Source: Yponomeuta sedellus (taxonomy: Eukaryota; Arthropoda; Insecta; Lepidoptera; Yponomeutidae). Taken from it: a stretch of 64,000 bases of DNA. Location: assembly GCA_934045075.1 (NCBI GenBank), contig OW203746.1, positions 682,001-746,000 of the forward strand, written 5' to 3'. The notes beneath the pieces are model-generated. The model was not told the origin of the DNA and searched no databases. It saw nothing but the letters and a program-made list of their open reading frames with translations. Of the stretch, positions 42,741 to 54,649 are shown piece after piece; position 1 is the first letter of the stretch; each line of letters opens with the position of its first letter. The position numbers and the translations under genes were made by a program.

Positions 42741-43006
42741 AATTACGTACGTCACCCTCAAGCGAACCGCTGACGTTGGGTTGCTATACCGCGATTGCGC
42801 CACCGCTTTCCCACAGAAACGCTGAGTCGGCGCCTCGTGTAACTCACGCCAGTTTTACCTAGTTTTTAAGCAGGGACTTCCTAATTTAGCATCGTGCTAA
42901 CTAGACGTCGCTTAGGTTATAATTTAATGTAATATTAATTTTTAATTATATTTTATAAAAATCATTTTGGTTTTTTTTGGATCCTCCGGCGACGGCCTTC
43001 GTAATT
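42741..43006 (+). repeat. 3' LTR of the errantivirus
   Basis: 266 bp, with no difference from the 5' LTR that I can find, followed by the GACT duplication at 43007-43010. Confidence 0.93.
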
Positions 43007-43228
43007 GACTACAAAGAGATGTTTAGATTATCACAGATAATAATCAACATAAAACGTATGATGGATGACATTTGTTCTCCTTGCAGCTCCATCTAGTTTT
43101 TTTTATGAAATCACTTGACAGCTGTCATTGCAAAGCCGTCATTAGAGTTCGTGTTTAGCGACTTTTTGTACGAGTTTGTTTGATACTATTTATATTTTTC
43201 GGATCATTAGGGCATAGTGTACGTTGGC

Positions 43229-43619
43229 AACGCTCGTGGGCTAGTCCAATGCAGGGATTGGAACCAATCACTTGAGTTAAGCGACAACAGGCGCCGTCAG
43301 GTGCAGGATGGGTGACCGTCCCGTGACTACCGCTATTGACTAGTTTTACTAGCTTTTCGTTAGCTAGTTTTTTTTCCGAGCGCTTCCATGCTTCGCAAGG
43401 CACTTTAACACGTTGGTGCCGGCTATCATGTAACGGCAGTCGTTAAGCCATGTCAGAGGCCTTATGGGCGGTTTGATAACTTTGACAGTAAGGCCCGCCA
43501 CTGTCTTACAATCCTCCACCAACCCGGACTTGGCCCCCGTGGTGGAGCCTAACCTTCTTGCGGTGCACGATGAGACCCGTGCCCCAGCAGTGAGGACATA
43601 CATACAAGGGTTGATATCA
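43229..43619 (+). mobile_element. 5S-SINE with a 45-bp insertion
   Basis: Plus copy with box A-like 'gagttaagcgacaac' and box C-like 'ggatgggtgaccgt'. An extra AT-rich piece ('tagttttactagcttttcgt') lies at about 43335-43375 between head and body. Ends 'acaagggttgatat'. Confidence 0.75.
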
Positions 43620-44399
43620 GTATATTATCTTATACATCAAAAGCGTGAGGGTATGTGCTATACACTGTCTCGTACGCACACCGGCAGGCTGCTATCACCT
43701 GTCGTGTTGGCAGCTGTCATGATCACCAAAATGTATTGTTTGTATTTGACTGTTACGAATACGTGGAATCGGTCAATAACAATATTGTTAAATGAACGCG
43801 GGATCGCACTGTTTAATAAATAGAAATAAGTGATCCCAAGGGGAATTTCTTTTTTGGACTCAAAACGGAATAACTGTTTATTATTCTAAAAATGATTCAA
43901 TTCATATTGTTGATTCAATTCAACTCAATGTATTTATAGAAAGTTGAAATAGCTGAGCCAAATAGCTTAGTTCGGTGAACGGTAGAAATTGGTTTAACGC
44001 CAGTTTTTGAAAACCATTTTTTTCCACATATTTCCCTACTTACTGTACCTCTAGTCGCTATACCACGACCCCTGCATTGCGATATCGCCTACGTACCTGC
44101 AAAAAAAAGACGGAGGCCAATTAGAACAAAATTAGCTATGCTGTCAAAATTGCAACTTATTTAACTTCACCGGGGTGTGAGGAAAGGGGTCGTGGGTGGG
44201 GTCAACCGGGGTCGTCGGCTCGCGTTCTACGAAATTAAATATATCAGCAGCTAGAAAATTCACCTTTTTTATAAGAGCACGATTCCAGACAGATAGCCAG
44301 ATACAGATTATTTAACCTACCTGTGAGGATTGTTTTAGAGGAAACTTGTTTGTACAAATAAGACAGTCATATAGTCCATGGGCAATATAGGGCATTGTG
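43620..44399. other. Unrecognised sequence
   Basis: No gene or repeat is recognised. Confidence 0.4.
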
Positions 44400-44735
44400 T
44401 CGCAACAAGACTCGATATCGAATTTTTCAAATTATTATAACGGAGAAGATTGAGGGAAGCAGGTGCGTTGGGATAAGAGGGAAGTCGTGGCTCGGACACA
44501 TCAGGGAACGAACGGACCTAACCAGTGTCAAAGACGCCACCAAAGCAGGTGTCAGGAAGAAGGTATGTCGGGAGGATAAAGAATTCGTGGCTAAAAACAT
44601 TAGGAAATGACGGATGTAGCTAGAGTCGAAGACGGCACCAAAGCAGGACGTAGGAAGAAGGTAAGTCGAGAGAACAAGGAATTCGTCGACTATTAGGGAA
44701 TGGCGGATGTAGCCAGCGTCTTCAAAGAAAGTGGG
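44400..44735 (+). mobile_element. LINE C-terminal fragment with tandem duplication
   Basis: The frame reads 'KIEGSRCVGIRGKSWLGHIR' then 'ERTDLTS', a common C-terminal motif of lepidopteran LINE reverse transcriptases (GRR.SWL.NIR.WT). From about 44512 a 95-bp unit repeats at about 44610 and begins again at 44703 ('cggatgtagccagcgtc'). Confidence 0.55.
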
Positions 44736-44747
44736 CATCGTCGTCGT

Positions 44748-44935
44748 GGTCGTCAGGCTGTACTAGTCCACTGCTGGACATAGCCCTCTTCTAATGAGCG
44801 CAACACTTTGCGCCATCATTGAGGTAATGCCCATAATCATGCAAGGCATGCGGGTTGGGGGTAGCAGTTCTGTGGAATTGTACTGCAAGAAAGTGGTGAC
44901 CAGTATGAAACCGCTGTGCCTTTTTGTGATTTCAA
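44748..44935 (-). mobile_element. LINE 3' end
   Basis: Minus copy of the 3' UTR seen at 9303-9482: 'tagtccactgctggacatag', 'atgagcgcaacactttgcgc' and 'taatgcccataatc'. Confidence 0.7.
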
Positions 44936-45522
44936 AGTTTTTCTAGCATTCGTCACACACTAGGTAGCTACAGTGGATGACAATAAAATCTATAGAATCT
45001 AGCCAGTCGACTCCACCCGATACCTATTATCGAATTAACCAATAATTACATCAACTCTTAATTAACAATGCAAAATGTCGCTTGGACCGTAAATCTGATA
45101 GAGACGAACGATTCGTGGAACTTAAACAACAATTACGCGATCGAATGCGATGTAATTACCTACTATGGAACAAATAAGACCAGAGGGTCGGGTGCAGACC
45201 ATTTCTGTTTTCGTCTTATCGAGGAACTGGTTATGACATAAAATAAAACTTTCCCAGAAATACACTGACCTGCAAGACTAAGTTAGTACTACAGTTTTAA
45301 TATCGTTTTATTCTAAACTACTCAAAAAAATTAAGTGTTTTTATTCTTCAATCATGTCTTAAAAGGAGGTTTCATCCTATGGTTCCTATGGAGATTTAAG
45401 ACACACAATTTAACACTTTTTCAAGTCCTTTTTATTTCGAAAGTCTTATTCAAATTGCAAAGTCTTTAATTTAACAATTTAAAAAGTAAAGTAAAAGTAT
45501 TCATTAATTGAAAGGAAATTCG
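44936..45522. other. Unrecognised sequence
   Basis: No gene or repeat is recognised. Confidence 0.4.
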
Positions 45523-45836
45523 TTATCAACCCTTATATGTCCCCACTGCTGGGGCACGGGTCTCTTTCTGCATCGCAGGAAGGTTAGGCCATACTCCACC
45601 ACGGGGGCCAAGTCCGGGTTGGTGGAGGACTGTGAGACAGTGGCGGGCCTTACTGTCAGAAGTTATCAAGCCGCCCATAAGGCCTCTGACATGGCTTAAC
45701 GACTGCCATTATATGACAGCCGGCACCAACGGCTTAACGTGCCTTGCGAAGCACGGAAGCGCTCGGAAAAATGCCACTAGCAGTAGTCACGGGACGCTCA
45801 CCCATCCCGTACCTGACCGCGCCTATTGTTGCTTAA
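45523..45836 (-). mobile_element. 5S-SINE lacking its first 50 bp
   Basis: Minus copy from 'gttatcaacccttatatgtc' to 'attgttgcttaa'. The head is cut within the box A-like segment, as expected of a slightly 5'-truncated reverse transcript. Confidence 0.75.
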
Positions 45837-46013
45837 GAGAAAAGGAAATTATTAAATATAAATATGTTTGGTCGTCGGCTCCCACACTAGGCTTGGCCTG
45901 TGTTGTGGATTATGTATGAAGTTTTACTTAATAATAGCTTACGTACAGAATTTTAATAGAAAGTGTAGTGAAATAAGGAACTCAAATGTTAATAGGTATT
46001 AACTTATTATTAA

Positions 46014-46280
46014 ACGGCCTTGGTGGCGTGGCGCAGCGGTTTGGCACGCTGACTCCGCTGAACCGAAGGTCTCGGGTTCGATCCCCGGCCGGGTCAAACT
46101 AGGAAACGAACTTTTCTAGTTTGTCTCGGGTCTTGGATGTTATCTATGTATTAATTGTATTATTATACGATAGATCGTCGAGTTAGCACCTATAACACAA
46201 GATATTTAGTTGTACTTAGTATAGGGCTAACGAGATCTGTGTAATATGTCCGTGAATATTTATTTATATTTATTAAATGT
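46014..46280 (+). mobile_element. SINE-D, full length
   Basis: The head 'ggcgcagcggtttggcacgc', box B 'gggttcgatccccgg', body 'tagtttgtctcgggtcttgg' and tail 'gaatatttatttatatttat' are in order. The start has a small GGCGTGGCGC duplication. Confidence 0.8.
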
Positions 46281-46430
46281 ATTTGTTTTTTAACAACGTG
46301 GAAAATTATTTTCTGTGTACAAAATTTATTTTAATATTATTAGCAACAAATTGTTACTAACAATATATGGACACTGCGTGAAACAGAATTTTATGCATTT
46401 CTTGAATATCTAGTAAATAATAATAATAAT

Positions 46431-46627
46431 CCACACAACAAAATCACTTGATCCCAAACTGGGATACCCTGTACTATGGCAAGGCAAGCACGTCAGAAAC
46501 ATACATCAGAAAATACACCCAGACTGAGATCACTTGTACAAATGTACGGGGCCGCCAGATGGAATCGAACCCACGACCTCTGTCTTGGTCAGCTCAATGC
46601 GCCTTAGCGGCTAGACCAACGAGGCTA
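46431..46627 (-). mobile_element. SINE-F, minus copy
   Basis: The minus strand has the head 'ctagccgctaaggcgcatt' and box B 'gtgggttcgattcc', then body 'acaagtgatctcagtctggg' and 'gggtatcccagtttggga'. It looks nearly complete. Confidence 0.65.
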
Positions 46628-47252
46628 TCTAGAAGGGTCCTTTATGGACCAGCTTGAAGATAGATGTATTTAGAGGCACTACAGAAGACTACATTTCCCT
46701 TTCGAGATTTTTAACCACGTGCGTCCCATTTCAAGTCGGCCGGAAGCACTTTTCTGCACCAGTCTTTAGTAAAACTGCGTCTAATTACTTCTAGCGTAGC
46801 GTTTTATATAGGGAACTGCTATTGTATACAGTCTACAGGTTTATTGTCTCACTTTTGGTCGACACGAGATAATGGAAATGTCAGGGTAGAACAGGTCACC
46901 GCAGTTTGAAGTTCACTGTATTGATTATGGGAAGCAATTTTAAACATGTTCGTCCTGAAACTCTAAATTTAGCAAAACAATTCAGCCAGCTTCCATTGTA
47001 AAGGAAACGATTCTTAGAGGATGGTAAAATATGCAGGGTTACCGTAAAAATGCGCAATGCCTAAAAAATGTCTATTATTTAGAACAACTTTTGTTCGTAT
47101 CCTTTGAAAACTTTTCCATAAAAAACAAATATGTACTTACAACATCATGTATGAATGTATTCTATATATACGTCCACTTAACGGTTTTTCTACTTTGTTA
47201 TAACGCTGATTCATAGATAATGCATATGTCTTAAATATGGATATAATGGAGG
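46628..47252. other. Unrecognised sequence
   Basis: No gene or repeat is recognised. Confidence 0.4.
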
Positions 47253-47260
47253 TTCTTCGA

Positions 47261-48112
47261 CAGGGGCGGATCTTGATTTTGTGGGGCCCAGGGCTGAAAC
47301 TACTTAGGGGCCTATCTTAGTACTCAACTAATAAATAGCCATGTCAAAAAACTGTTTCTATAATTATATATTATTAAGTGCGCAAAAAAAAACCAAAACG
47401 TCAGACTACACTATTTTTATTTTTAATGCACTAACCCGTGCTAAGGAACAAATTTAAAAACCTATTTAGAGGCTAAAAATTTCACCCATGCCGGGATTCG
47501 AACCCGCAACCTCTGGCTATCCGTACCAGATATCTACCAATTGAGCCAATGGGCGACTCACGGCATCAGTGAAATTTCGAACCTCTTTACAATATTCTCT
47601 GTATTACATACAGGCAGCGACATCTGACTTAAGCAAATTGCATTACTTGCAGCCCCGACTACCTACTTTGCAGTTAGGTTTAACATCGGAACGATATCAC
47701 TGTACCCACATGATTACACTATTTTTATTTTTAATGCACTAACCCGTGCTAAGGAACAAATTTAAAAACCTATTTAGAGGCTAAAAATTTCACCCATGCC
47801 GGGATTCGAACCCGCAACCTCTGGCTATCCGTACCAGCGCTCTACCAATTAAGCCAATGGGCGACTCACGGCATCAGTGAAATTTCGAACCTCTTTACAA
47901 TATTCTCTGTATTACGTACAGGCAGCGAAATTTTGAAATGGGTGAAATTTTTAGCCTCTAAATAGGTTTTTAAAAACGTCATACGTTACGTTAAGCAGCG
48001 CTACTGTTTTTTTCAAATTATCGGCTACTGTTTTTAGTGGGATCTGGGTGCCCTTTGTAACCCCGGGGCCCTGGGCTGCAGCCCAAGCAGCCCTTAGGTA
48101 GATCCGGCCCTG
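47261..48112. mobile_element. hAT-like MITE carrying a composite SINE
   Basis: Ends are CAGGGGCGGATCT on the left and, inverted, CAGGGCCGGATCT on the right, with further 'cccagggc' similarity. The 8-bp flanks TTCTTCGA (47253-47260) and TTCTTTGA (48113-48120) differ at one base. Ends starting CAGGG and an 8-bp duplication fit the hAT superfamily. Without the SINE block (47404-47972) it is about 275 bp and non-coding. Confidence 0.8.
47404..47972 (-). mobile_element. Composite SINE-B: tandem dimer plus inverted piece
   Basis: Two minus copies are spaced 308 bp apart (shared 'ctatttttatttttaatgc' at 47411 and 47719). A plus-strand fragment at about 47939-47972 ('tgaaatttttagcctctaaa') follows. 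One duplication, AAAACGTCA, encloses everything (47395-47403, 47973-47981), so the whole inserted as a unit. Confidence 0.8.
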
Positions 48113-48120
48113 TTCTTTGA

Positions 48121-49080
48121 TGTAAGATAGTTATTTTCCAAGCACCATAAATCCCGAGCCGAAATTTTTTTTAAAAAGAACATTTTTTTAATTAAGGGTG
48201 TTTTGGCAAGCTCATTGTTAGGTAATCAGATCGATCTGATGTCTGCTATGAGTAGATCTCGATTTGATAGATCTTTTGTAAAAAAACGGTCATTAGAACA
48301 GAGCAACTTTCTTTTCCTAAGGGTAGAGCCTTTAAATTTAAAATGTGTTTCTCTGAAAAGTGTATGTTGCGTTACCTAATATGTATTTAGATGTACACAT
48401 TAGTTTTAATTTACTTTTATGTTCCTTTCATATCTGGCAATAAACAAAATTTGTTAATCTGTTAATTACTTAGTTTTACTCAGGAAAAGCTAAGTAATCC
48501 ACTGCTGCGAATTTACTTTAAGGGATGTCCCTTCGTCGAAAAGGTTGGTTTCACGTTCGATCAAAACGTTCACAGTTCACGCATAATAAGTACTTACTAG
48601 TAAAAATTTTAGTTCGTGTTTGTACGTCATTCAGGACAAGATTTTAAACAAAAAACTGCTTTCGATTCTCTCTTTTTTTTCTAATACCAGCTGTCAAATC
48701 AATGTTGTCGTGTTAAATTCAAATTTAGCGTGAGTCCTGGTCACAGAACAATTAAACCAATAGAAGAAACGATGGTCACGTGACAGCGTACAGGCCTAAT
48801 TGTCAAAACGATGCCTTAATGCCCTGAGTAAGAGTCCAAATTAAGATGGTAATGTAACTTACAATAGTGGCAGGACTCTGAATGTTTTCAAATTTAGTCG
48901 GGTTATCGCAAGTGCAAAATCTGTGAAGACGTCGTCGGATTATTTTAGAAAATTGAAATAACTAAAATATTTTGGTGCACACAACTTACCCTGGGATATT
49001 GTACAATAAATGCACAACGAGGTGAAAAGTGCGTGGTGGCTGCAGGTCACATAAGAAACAAAGAAAACGGAGATTATAAT
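48121..49080. other. Repeat-poor sequence
   Basis: No repeat is recognised. Together with 49.1-52.2 kb it is the longest such stretch in the window and the best place to look for single-copy host sequence. Confidence 0.4.
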
Positions 49081-50470
49081 ATGAACTTCCTAAGGTGAGT
49101 ACCTAAAACCTATGTTTTCTCGCATAAAAGGACCAACGGAATAAATATCACTTTGTAAATAAACTTCCTAATGACTCATTAACCAAAATTACCGTAATTG
49201 TTGCTTCTCGAACCCTTCTACTCTCTAAAATTAAGAAAATAAACCAATCCATTTGTAGGTTGTCCTAGTGATGGGATGGCAAAAGAATGGTCGATGAAAA
49301 TTTGCCTCAGTAGTAGTATAGACTTATTCATCACGCCTTCTTAATACATAATCCATTGTTTCTTCTTGTTCAAGTTTTCCCAAATTGATAAATGGAAGCA
49401 AAAGCACGCAAAAACGCAGAAATAAGAAACAGGAAAAAAACGACTGTAAACTGCGCTCAAGGCACTTTAGACCCGAGTGATTGGGACGAAGAAACTTATT
49501 GGGAACACGCCTGAAGGAAGATGTGGTGCCCACCTTAGACCAGTAAAAATGGAAGTAATGGTGAGAAAGTTAAACATTTGTTGCAGAATATGTACCTCTA
49601 CCTTTTCATATACACTTATCACATGTTTTTACAAAACAGGATGCTCCCAGGAGTTTATTTTGTATTCGAGCATAACGAGAATAACTATGAAAATTTACAA
49701 TATTTTTTTCCTTTGCCATACTTCTTTAGTTAAGTCTACTACATCCAAACAGTGTCCCAGGCACCACAGCATCCGAGTGGTGCCTTCATCCATTTAATTC
49801 ATTTAACAGTTTATCTTTATTTCAAAATTTCTAAATCGTAATAAGTAAACAGTGTGATATGAGAATTGATAATATAAAAAAAAACAAGCCCGAACATCCC
49901 ACATCACGATGTTGCTTATATTAAAACTTCTACGTGTACTCAATTTGTTTTCTAAACCCCATCAGCTGTTTTATGTTTGTCCTGAATTTAAATCTCACCC
50001 AACGACAATACAAACTACCATAGACTTACCCACAAAAAACCATCTCTCCAACAGTGTAAATCATAGATAAAGAAAAGTTGAAATGTAAAAACAAAATGTT
50101 AAATGAATGGACGTCAAAGCTGTTAGTTTCACAATTAATAAATTATGTGGTGATCACCTTATTGCAAAAAATATCTGACTATATAGATGCAAATTGTACC
50201 TTACTTCAAAGTATGTAATTAATTATCAGGATCAGTCAATAATAGACGTAGCTTGTAACCCAAATAACTTTTATAAAGAGATCTAAAACGAAAGTGTTTA
50301 AAAGTGGAATATGTTATTATTTAAGCAGCTCTCTTTTGTAGGTACGCCTTTATTAAAAGTTTCTGTTTGTTTTCAGGTCAGTACTAAACATGGGAAGTGA
50401 GCAAAATGTCTGTTATCTGGCAATGCCACGGTCATATTCTTCTTTCTTGATCAAATTTACTGCAGCCTGA
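49081..50470 (+). CDS. Very tentative two-exon small gene
   Basis: An ATG at 49081 is followed after 14 bases by a good donor ('ctaaggtgagt', GT at 49095). At 50377 a block follows a good acceptor ('ctgtttgttttcag'). Joining them keeps the frame open for 35 codons, to a TGA at 50468. The product has no domain I recognise and the codon count is small, so chance is a real possibility. It could equally be a 5' untranslated exon pair of a gene outside the window. The intron would span 49095-50376. Confidence 0.15.
49747..49797 (+). repeat. Repeat G fragment
   Basis: 'acagtgtcccaggcaccaca' and 'gagtggtgccttcatcca' match the middle of repeat G. Confidence 0.5.
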
Positions 50471-52182
50471 CGTAGTTGATGATCCTTATAGTCTTGCGTT
50501 CGAAAATTCCTTTGTTGATGTGGTCATCAACCCCTATACCTGTTGTCTAAAATCTGTCAATGAAACGTATTGACATATCAGAATTCATCACTTGACACAT
50601 CAAATTACTGCATCCATCGAATTACTGAATTATTACTTGCAATAATAATATAATATTGTGATAATTAAATACGACTTTTAGCGACAGATTGCGGTCGAAG
50701 ATGGATTTACCTAGTCAATATTAGCAATAGTATTTTCCTTTTCAAATTTTATTGCAAGATAAACAACTTTTTAATACAAGTACCTGACTCGATCTGTATT
50801 AAAAAATTGGAAGAAGAAACGTAACGTAAATTTGGATGTCGTTACGGATTTTATTCAGGAAGAAATCTGAGACGGAGTATTATGCTGACGTTGACGAATA
50901 TAATTGTCAATTCACTATTATGTATAAAAAAGTGTTGCTTTTTAAATTATTGTTACTAATTTTGATTACATGATTTAAAACTTATATACAAAGCAATTTA
51001 TTATAATTATTTACATGATTTAGTCCAAGGTGTCTTCATTTTTCAACGTTTCTATCGATATCGATGGAGAGTTAGGCCTATCCCTAGTCGGTAGCGTTTG
51101 ACAGTAGGGCTTGTACGCACCTTGAAATCGGTGCATTGATAAACGTAGTGCCATCTCTTTTTTTCTTATGGAAGGTTGGTTAGCGAAAGCAGGACAACAT
51201 TACTGTCGAAGGTTTCTGCGAAGTTACTGCTACCCCTTGGTCCTGGTATTAAACTTGCTTAAAAAAAAGTATCCACAGAGGTCCACTGTACGGAGCGTTC
51301 GTTCGTTCAAAAACGTAATTTCGCGGCAGTTACCCGCGTTCCGGCGGGTGATTTATTCATGCATTTAAATCCTTTCTGGCTACCCCCCATGCATATACAT
51401 GAGCCGTGGCGCATACTATTGTCTCTGATATCTCGAGGCCCCGTACGCGGCGAAACTGAGGGATTTTCTTTGTAAACACCCATTTAGATTGAAAACCGCA
51501 AGGATTGCGGGGTTGGTTCAAACATGGATTGGAAAGAAATTTATTTTACAAAAAGTGGTTGTCTCTCCCTTTTTAAAAATCATGTATATCTAACGCGATT
51601 CCATAAAACTCTCTTTAAAACAGTTTTAGTTTGTCTTTCCCTTGACGACTGACTATTTCAAATGCATTGAGCAGAGTGTTTTAGAGGAATCTGGTTTTCG
51701 TAAATAACGTTAGTTTTTTATTTAATCCTGTACGTTTTCTCATAACGATGCAAATAAAACTAGATAATGTTAATAAAAAGCATCGTACGTTGACCAGAAC
51801 TACTTTTCAGCAGGGTTAATATAGTTTTGTTTGACAAAATGTTGGCTTCTCGCCTAAAGTGCAAGTATTTTTATCAAAAAATATATTAAATGTTGGTATA
51901 ATAAATTTTTAATTTAATATTATTAGTTTTCTATAGCCTATTAGAGCTGGCAACCCTGGCCAGCCTGCTTATCGCTCGTGAGCCCGTGAGTTAGGTTTGA
52001 TACACGAAGGGATTAAATTCGAGGAACGAATGCATTATTGGCAGGGTATTATTGAAACCCCCATCAAATGGAGGCCGTCAGGCCAACGAAAGGGGGTTCT
52101 CTGTTGAACGCAACCGTATAAGAAAGTTTTGGACAGAAAATAAACAAATACCCTTATGTTTCAAAACATAGCTACCTAACTT
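50471..52182. other. Repeat-poor sequence, 1.7 kb
   Basis: No gene or repeat is recognised. Short frames only. Confidence 0.4.
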
Positions 52183-52352
52183 CTACACAACACAATCACT
52201 CGACCTGGTCCCAAACTAGGATACCCTGTGCTATGGTAACCAGGCAGACTAAGGCCATTGGTACTAAATTAGAACGGCGGCCTCCAGTGGGAATCCAAAC
52301 CACGACCTCTATTTCAGTAGTCAAGCGTGTTAACCACTAGACCATCGAGGCA
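52183..52352 (-). mobile_element. SINE-F, minus copy
   Basis: Tail 'acacaacacaatcactcgac', body 'ggataccctgtgctatggta', and a head with 'taaccactagaccatcgagg'. Box B is degenerate. Confidence 0.65.
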
Positions 52353-52394
52353 GTCAAATGTGAATTTGGTACCTTTTTTTTAGAGGACCTTGAA

Positions 52395-52525
52395 GTTGAG
52401 GCCTGTCTATGAGACGGTGGAAACACAGCCTCGACCAACATCTGTCGGAGTGGTCTGGGGTAGCCCAGGACCCAAGTGGAGAAAACGTTTGCCCAGCAGT
52501 GGAACACAAACATCGAGGCTGATTA
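52395..52525 (+). mobile_element. LINE 3' fragment
   Basis: A short frame ends 'TFAQQWNTNIEAD' and stop, following 'tggtctggggtagcccagga'. This is an RTE-like C-terminus, different in detail from 61.9 kb. Confidence 0.5.
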
Positions 52526-52600
52526 GAAAATGAGGCTATATTCTGTGATCACTCAGACACCTCCCACACTTTGTGGACAATGTCAGGACAGGACGTCTCG

Positions 52601-52960
52601 ATATCAACCCTTGTATCTCCCCACTGCTAAGGCTCGGGTCTCTTCCTGCATCGGAGGAAGGTTAGGTCATACTCCACAACGGGGGCCAAGTCCGGGTTGG
52701 TGGGGGATTGTATGATAGTGGCGGGCTTAACTGTCAAAATTTATCAAGCCGCCCATAAGGCCTCTGACATGGCTTAACGACTGCCATCACATGCCGGGAC
52801 CACCGGAGAAACGTGCCTTGCGAAGCACGAAAGCGCTCGGAAAAAATGCCGCTAGCGGTAGTCACGGGACGGTAACCCATCCTGCACCTGACCGCGACTG
52901 TATTGCTTAACTCAAGTGATTGATTCCAATCACTCGGTTCGACTAGGCCACGAGCGCTTC
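52601..52960 (-). mobile_element. 5S-SINE, full length
   Basis: Minus copy from 'atatcaacccttgtatctcc' to 'ggccacgagcgcttc'. The box C-like segment has one change ('cggtaaccc' inverted). Confidence 0.8.
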
Positions 52961-53395
52961 ACTAGACGACGTCTAGTCAGTGCCGACCCTAAAACGATCA
53001 CGTATTCCTTTTAAAGGGCAGGTAAGTCACAATTTATCACTCCACGCCTGCTAGCCTTGACCCTACAACTGATCGCTGTGTTTATGTTTCCATCAACCAA
53101 TACATTTCTCACTGTGTTCAGGAATTCGTCAATCGTCACCAAAGAGCGATTAACCGGCTAAAGACGGAATACTCCGTCACAATCCATGCAGGCCCACGGT
53201 TGATTTCTTCCTGACCCTCCAATTTTCCACACAATCAACCCACTCGATTGATTCAACCTTAGGTGCATACTTCCAGACGAAGGCGTCCCTAATGGCGATT
53301 GTGAAGACAAAAGTGTGTGCTGTTAAGTGTGAGTTAAGGTAGACCTTGACGTCATTCGATTAATGCTGATGTTTCAATACTTCTTTTATAAATAT
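52961..53395. other. Unrecognised sequence
   Basis: No gene or repeat is recognised. Confidence 0.4.
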
Positions 53396-53566
53396 AATAG
53401 GCTGCTACTTATGTATGCGGAATCTGGGATTCCAATAATTTTAAACGCAATGTCTGACCTCCATGGTCAAATTCGTTCTTTTTTTAAATACTGGCCGCTA
53501 ATATTTTTCTCTTATATACGTTAGTTTTTGTTTTTGTTGGGTTTAAAATGTCATATCGCTGAAAAA

Positions 53567-54638
53567 ATGAAACTCACTCGTGAAAATATTCTTGCTATGA
53601 TTTATTACGAGTTTCGACGTGGTTTAACGCAACAACAGTGCGTAGATCAATTAACTTCGACTTTTGGTGGTGAAGCTCCATCAAAAACGACTGTGTATCA
53701 CTGGTTTAGTGAGTTTAATCGCGGGCGCAGTAAGCTCACGGACGAAGTTAAAGAAGGTCGCCCGAAGTCGGTGGTTGTGCCACAAAATATTGAAGCTGTG
53801 GGAAAACTAATAATGCAAGACCACCATGTTACGTATCGCGAGATAGAGGCTATTCTGGGCATATGTATGACGAGCGTTCATAGGATATTACATGAACATT
53901 TGTCTGTAAAAAAAATTTGTTCGCGTTGGGTCCGCACAACTTAAATCAGGAATTCAGGATCAAAAAGATGCTCGCGTCGGATGGAAGATGGTGCAAGAAA
54001 ACCTTAAAAAAATTCAACGGAGGCGACTCAAAATCTGTTTATAATATCTACACAGGTGACGAATCCTGGATCTACGCGTACGATCCCGAAACTAAACAAC
54101 AATCAACAGTTTGGGTGTTTCAAAATGAGCCGAACCCTACGAAAGTGGCTCGTGCAAAAAGCACTGTAAAGCAAATGGTGGCCTGCTTTTTTGGTATTAA
54201 TGGCCATGTGGCTACAATATAGTACCACTGGAGAATCGCAGAACGGTTAATTCGGAGTGGTACACGACCATTCGTTTGCCGGAAGTATTTGAAGAAATAC
54301 GCCAAAACAACCAGCGACGCAGAATCATACTTCACCATGACAATGCCAGCTGTCATACATCTCAGGAAACAACTACATTTTTGGATGGTCAGAAAATAGA
54401 ATTGATGTGTCATCCACCGTACAGCCCTGATTTGGCTCCCAATGATTTCTATTTATTCCCAAATGTAAAGAATAAATTACGTGGTCAACGATTTTCGACC
54501 CGTGAAGATGCCGTAGATGCGTTCAAACAGCACGTTTTGGAGATACCTCAATCAGAGTGGAAAAAGTGTTTTACAAATTGGTTTCATCGAATGCAAAAGT
54601 GCATCGATCATAGTGGAGAATACTTTGAAAAACAATAA
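53567..54638 (+). pseudogene. Mariner transposase, frameshifted
   Basis: Three frames together cover a mariner transposase. Part 1 (53567-about 53935) holds the DNA-binding domain, with 'TTVYHWFSEFNRGRSKLTDE' and 'GRPKS'. A missing base near 53930, in what is normally the WVPH-L motif, shifts the frame. Part 2 (to about 54220) contains the first catalytic D in 'TGDESWIY'. A TAG and a further shift near 54220 end it. Part 3 contains the second D in 'HHDNASCH' and the third in 'YSPDLAPND', and ends 'GEYFEKQ'. The segment after WVPHNL (about 53945-53985) also departs from the family. The gene cannot make a full enzyme. Confidence 0.9.
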
Positions 54639-54649
54639 AAGCATATTTA

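Larger units (their letters stand above)
29007..43006 (+). mobile_element. Errantivirus-like Ty3/gypsy element with nested insertion
   Basis: Two 266-bp LTRs bound gag, pol and env in gypsy order on the plus strand. The 4-bp duplication GACT lies at 29003-29006 and 43007-43010. The LTRs start AATTAC and end GTAATT, the non-TG/CA type of insect errantiviruses. A tRNA-Ser-like primer site and a polypurine tract are in place. The whole is 14.0 kb. Removing the insertion at 29395-36214 leaves about 7.2 kb, close to the lepidopteran element TED, to which the layout is most like. LTRs with no difference that I can see indicate very recent integration. All three frames are open; whether it is infectious or mobile cannot be judged from sequence. 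Confidence 0.92.

Noticed and set aside
29003..43010. Endogenous vertebrate-type retrovirus
   Set aside because: LTR ends, primer site, domain order and the F-protein-like Env all point to an insect errantivirus.
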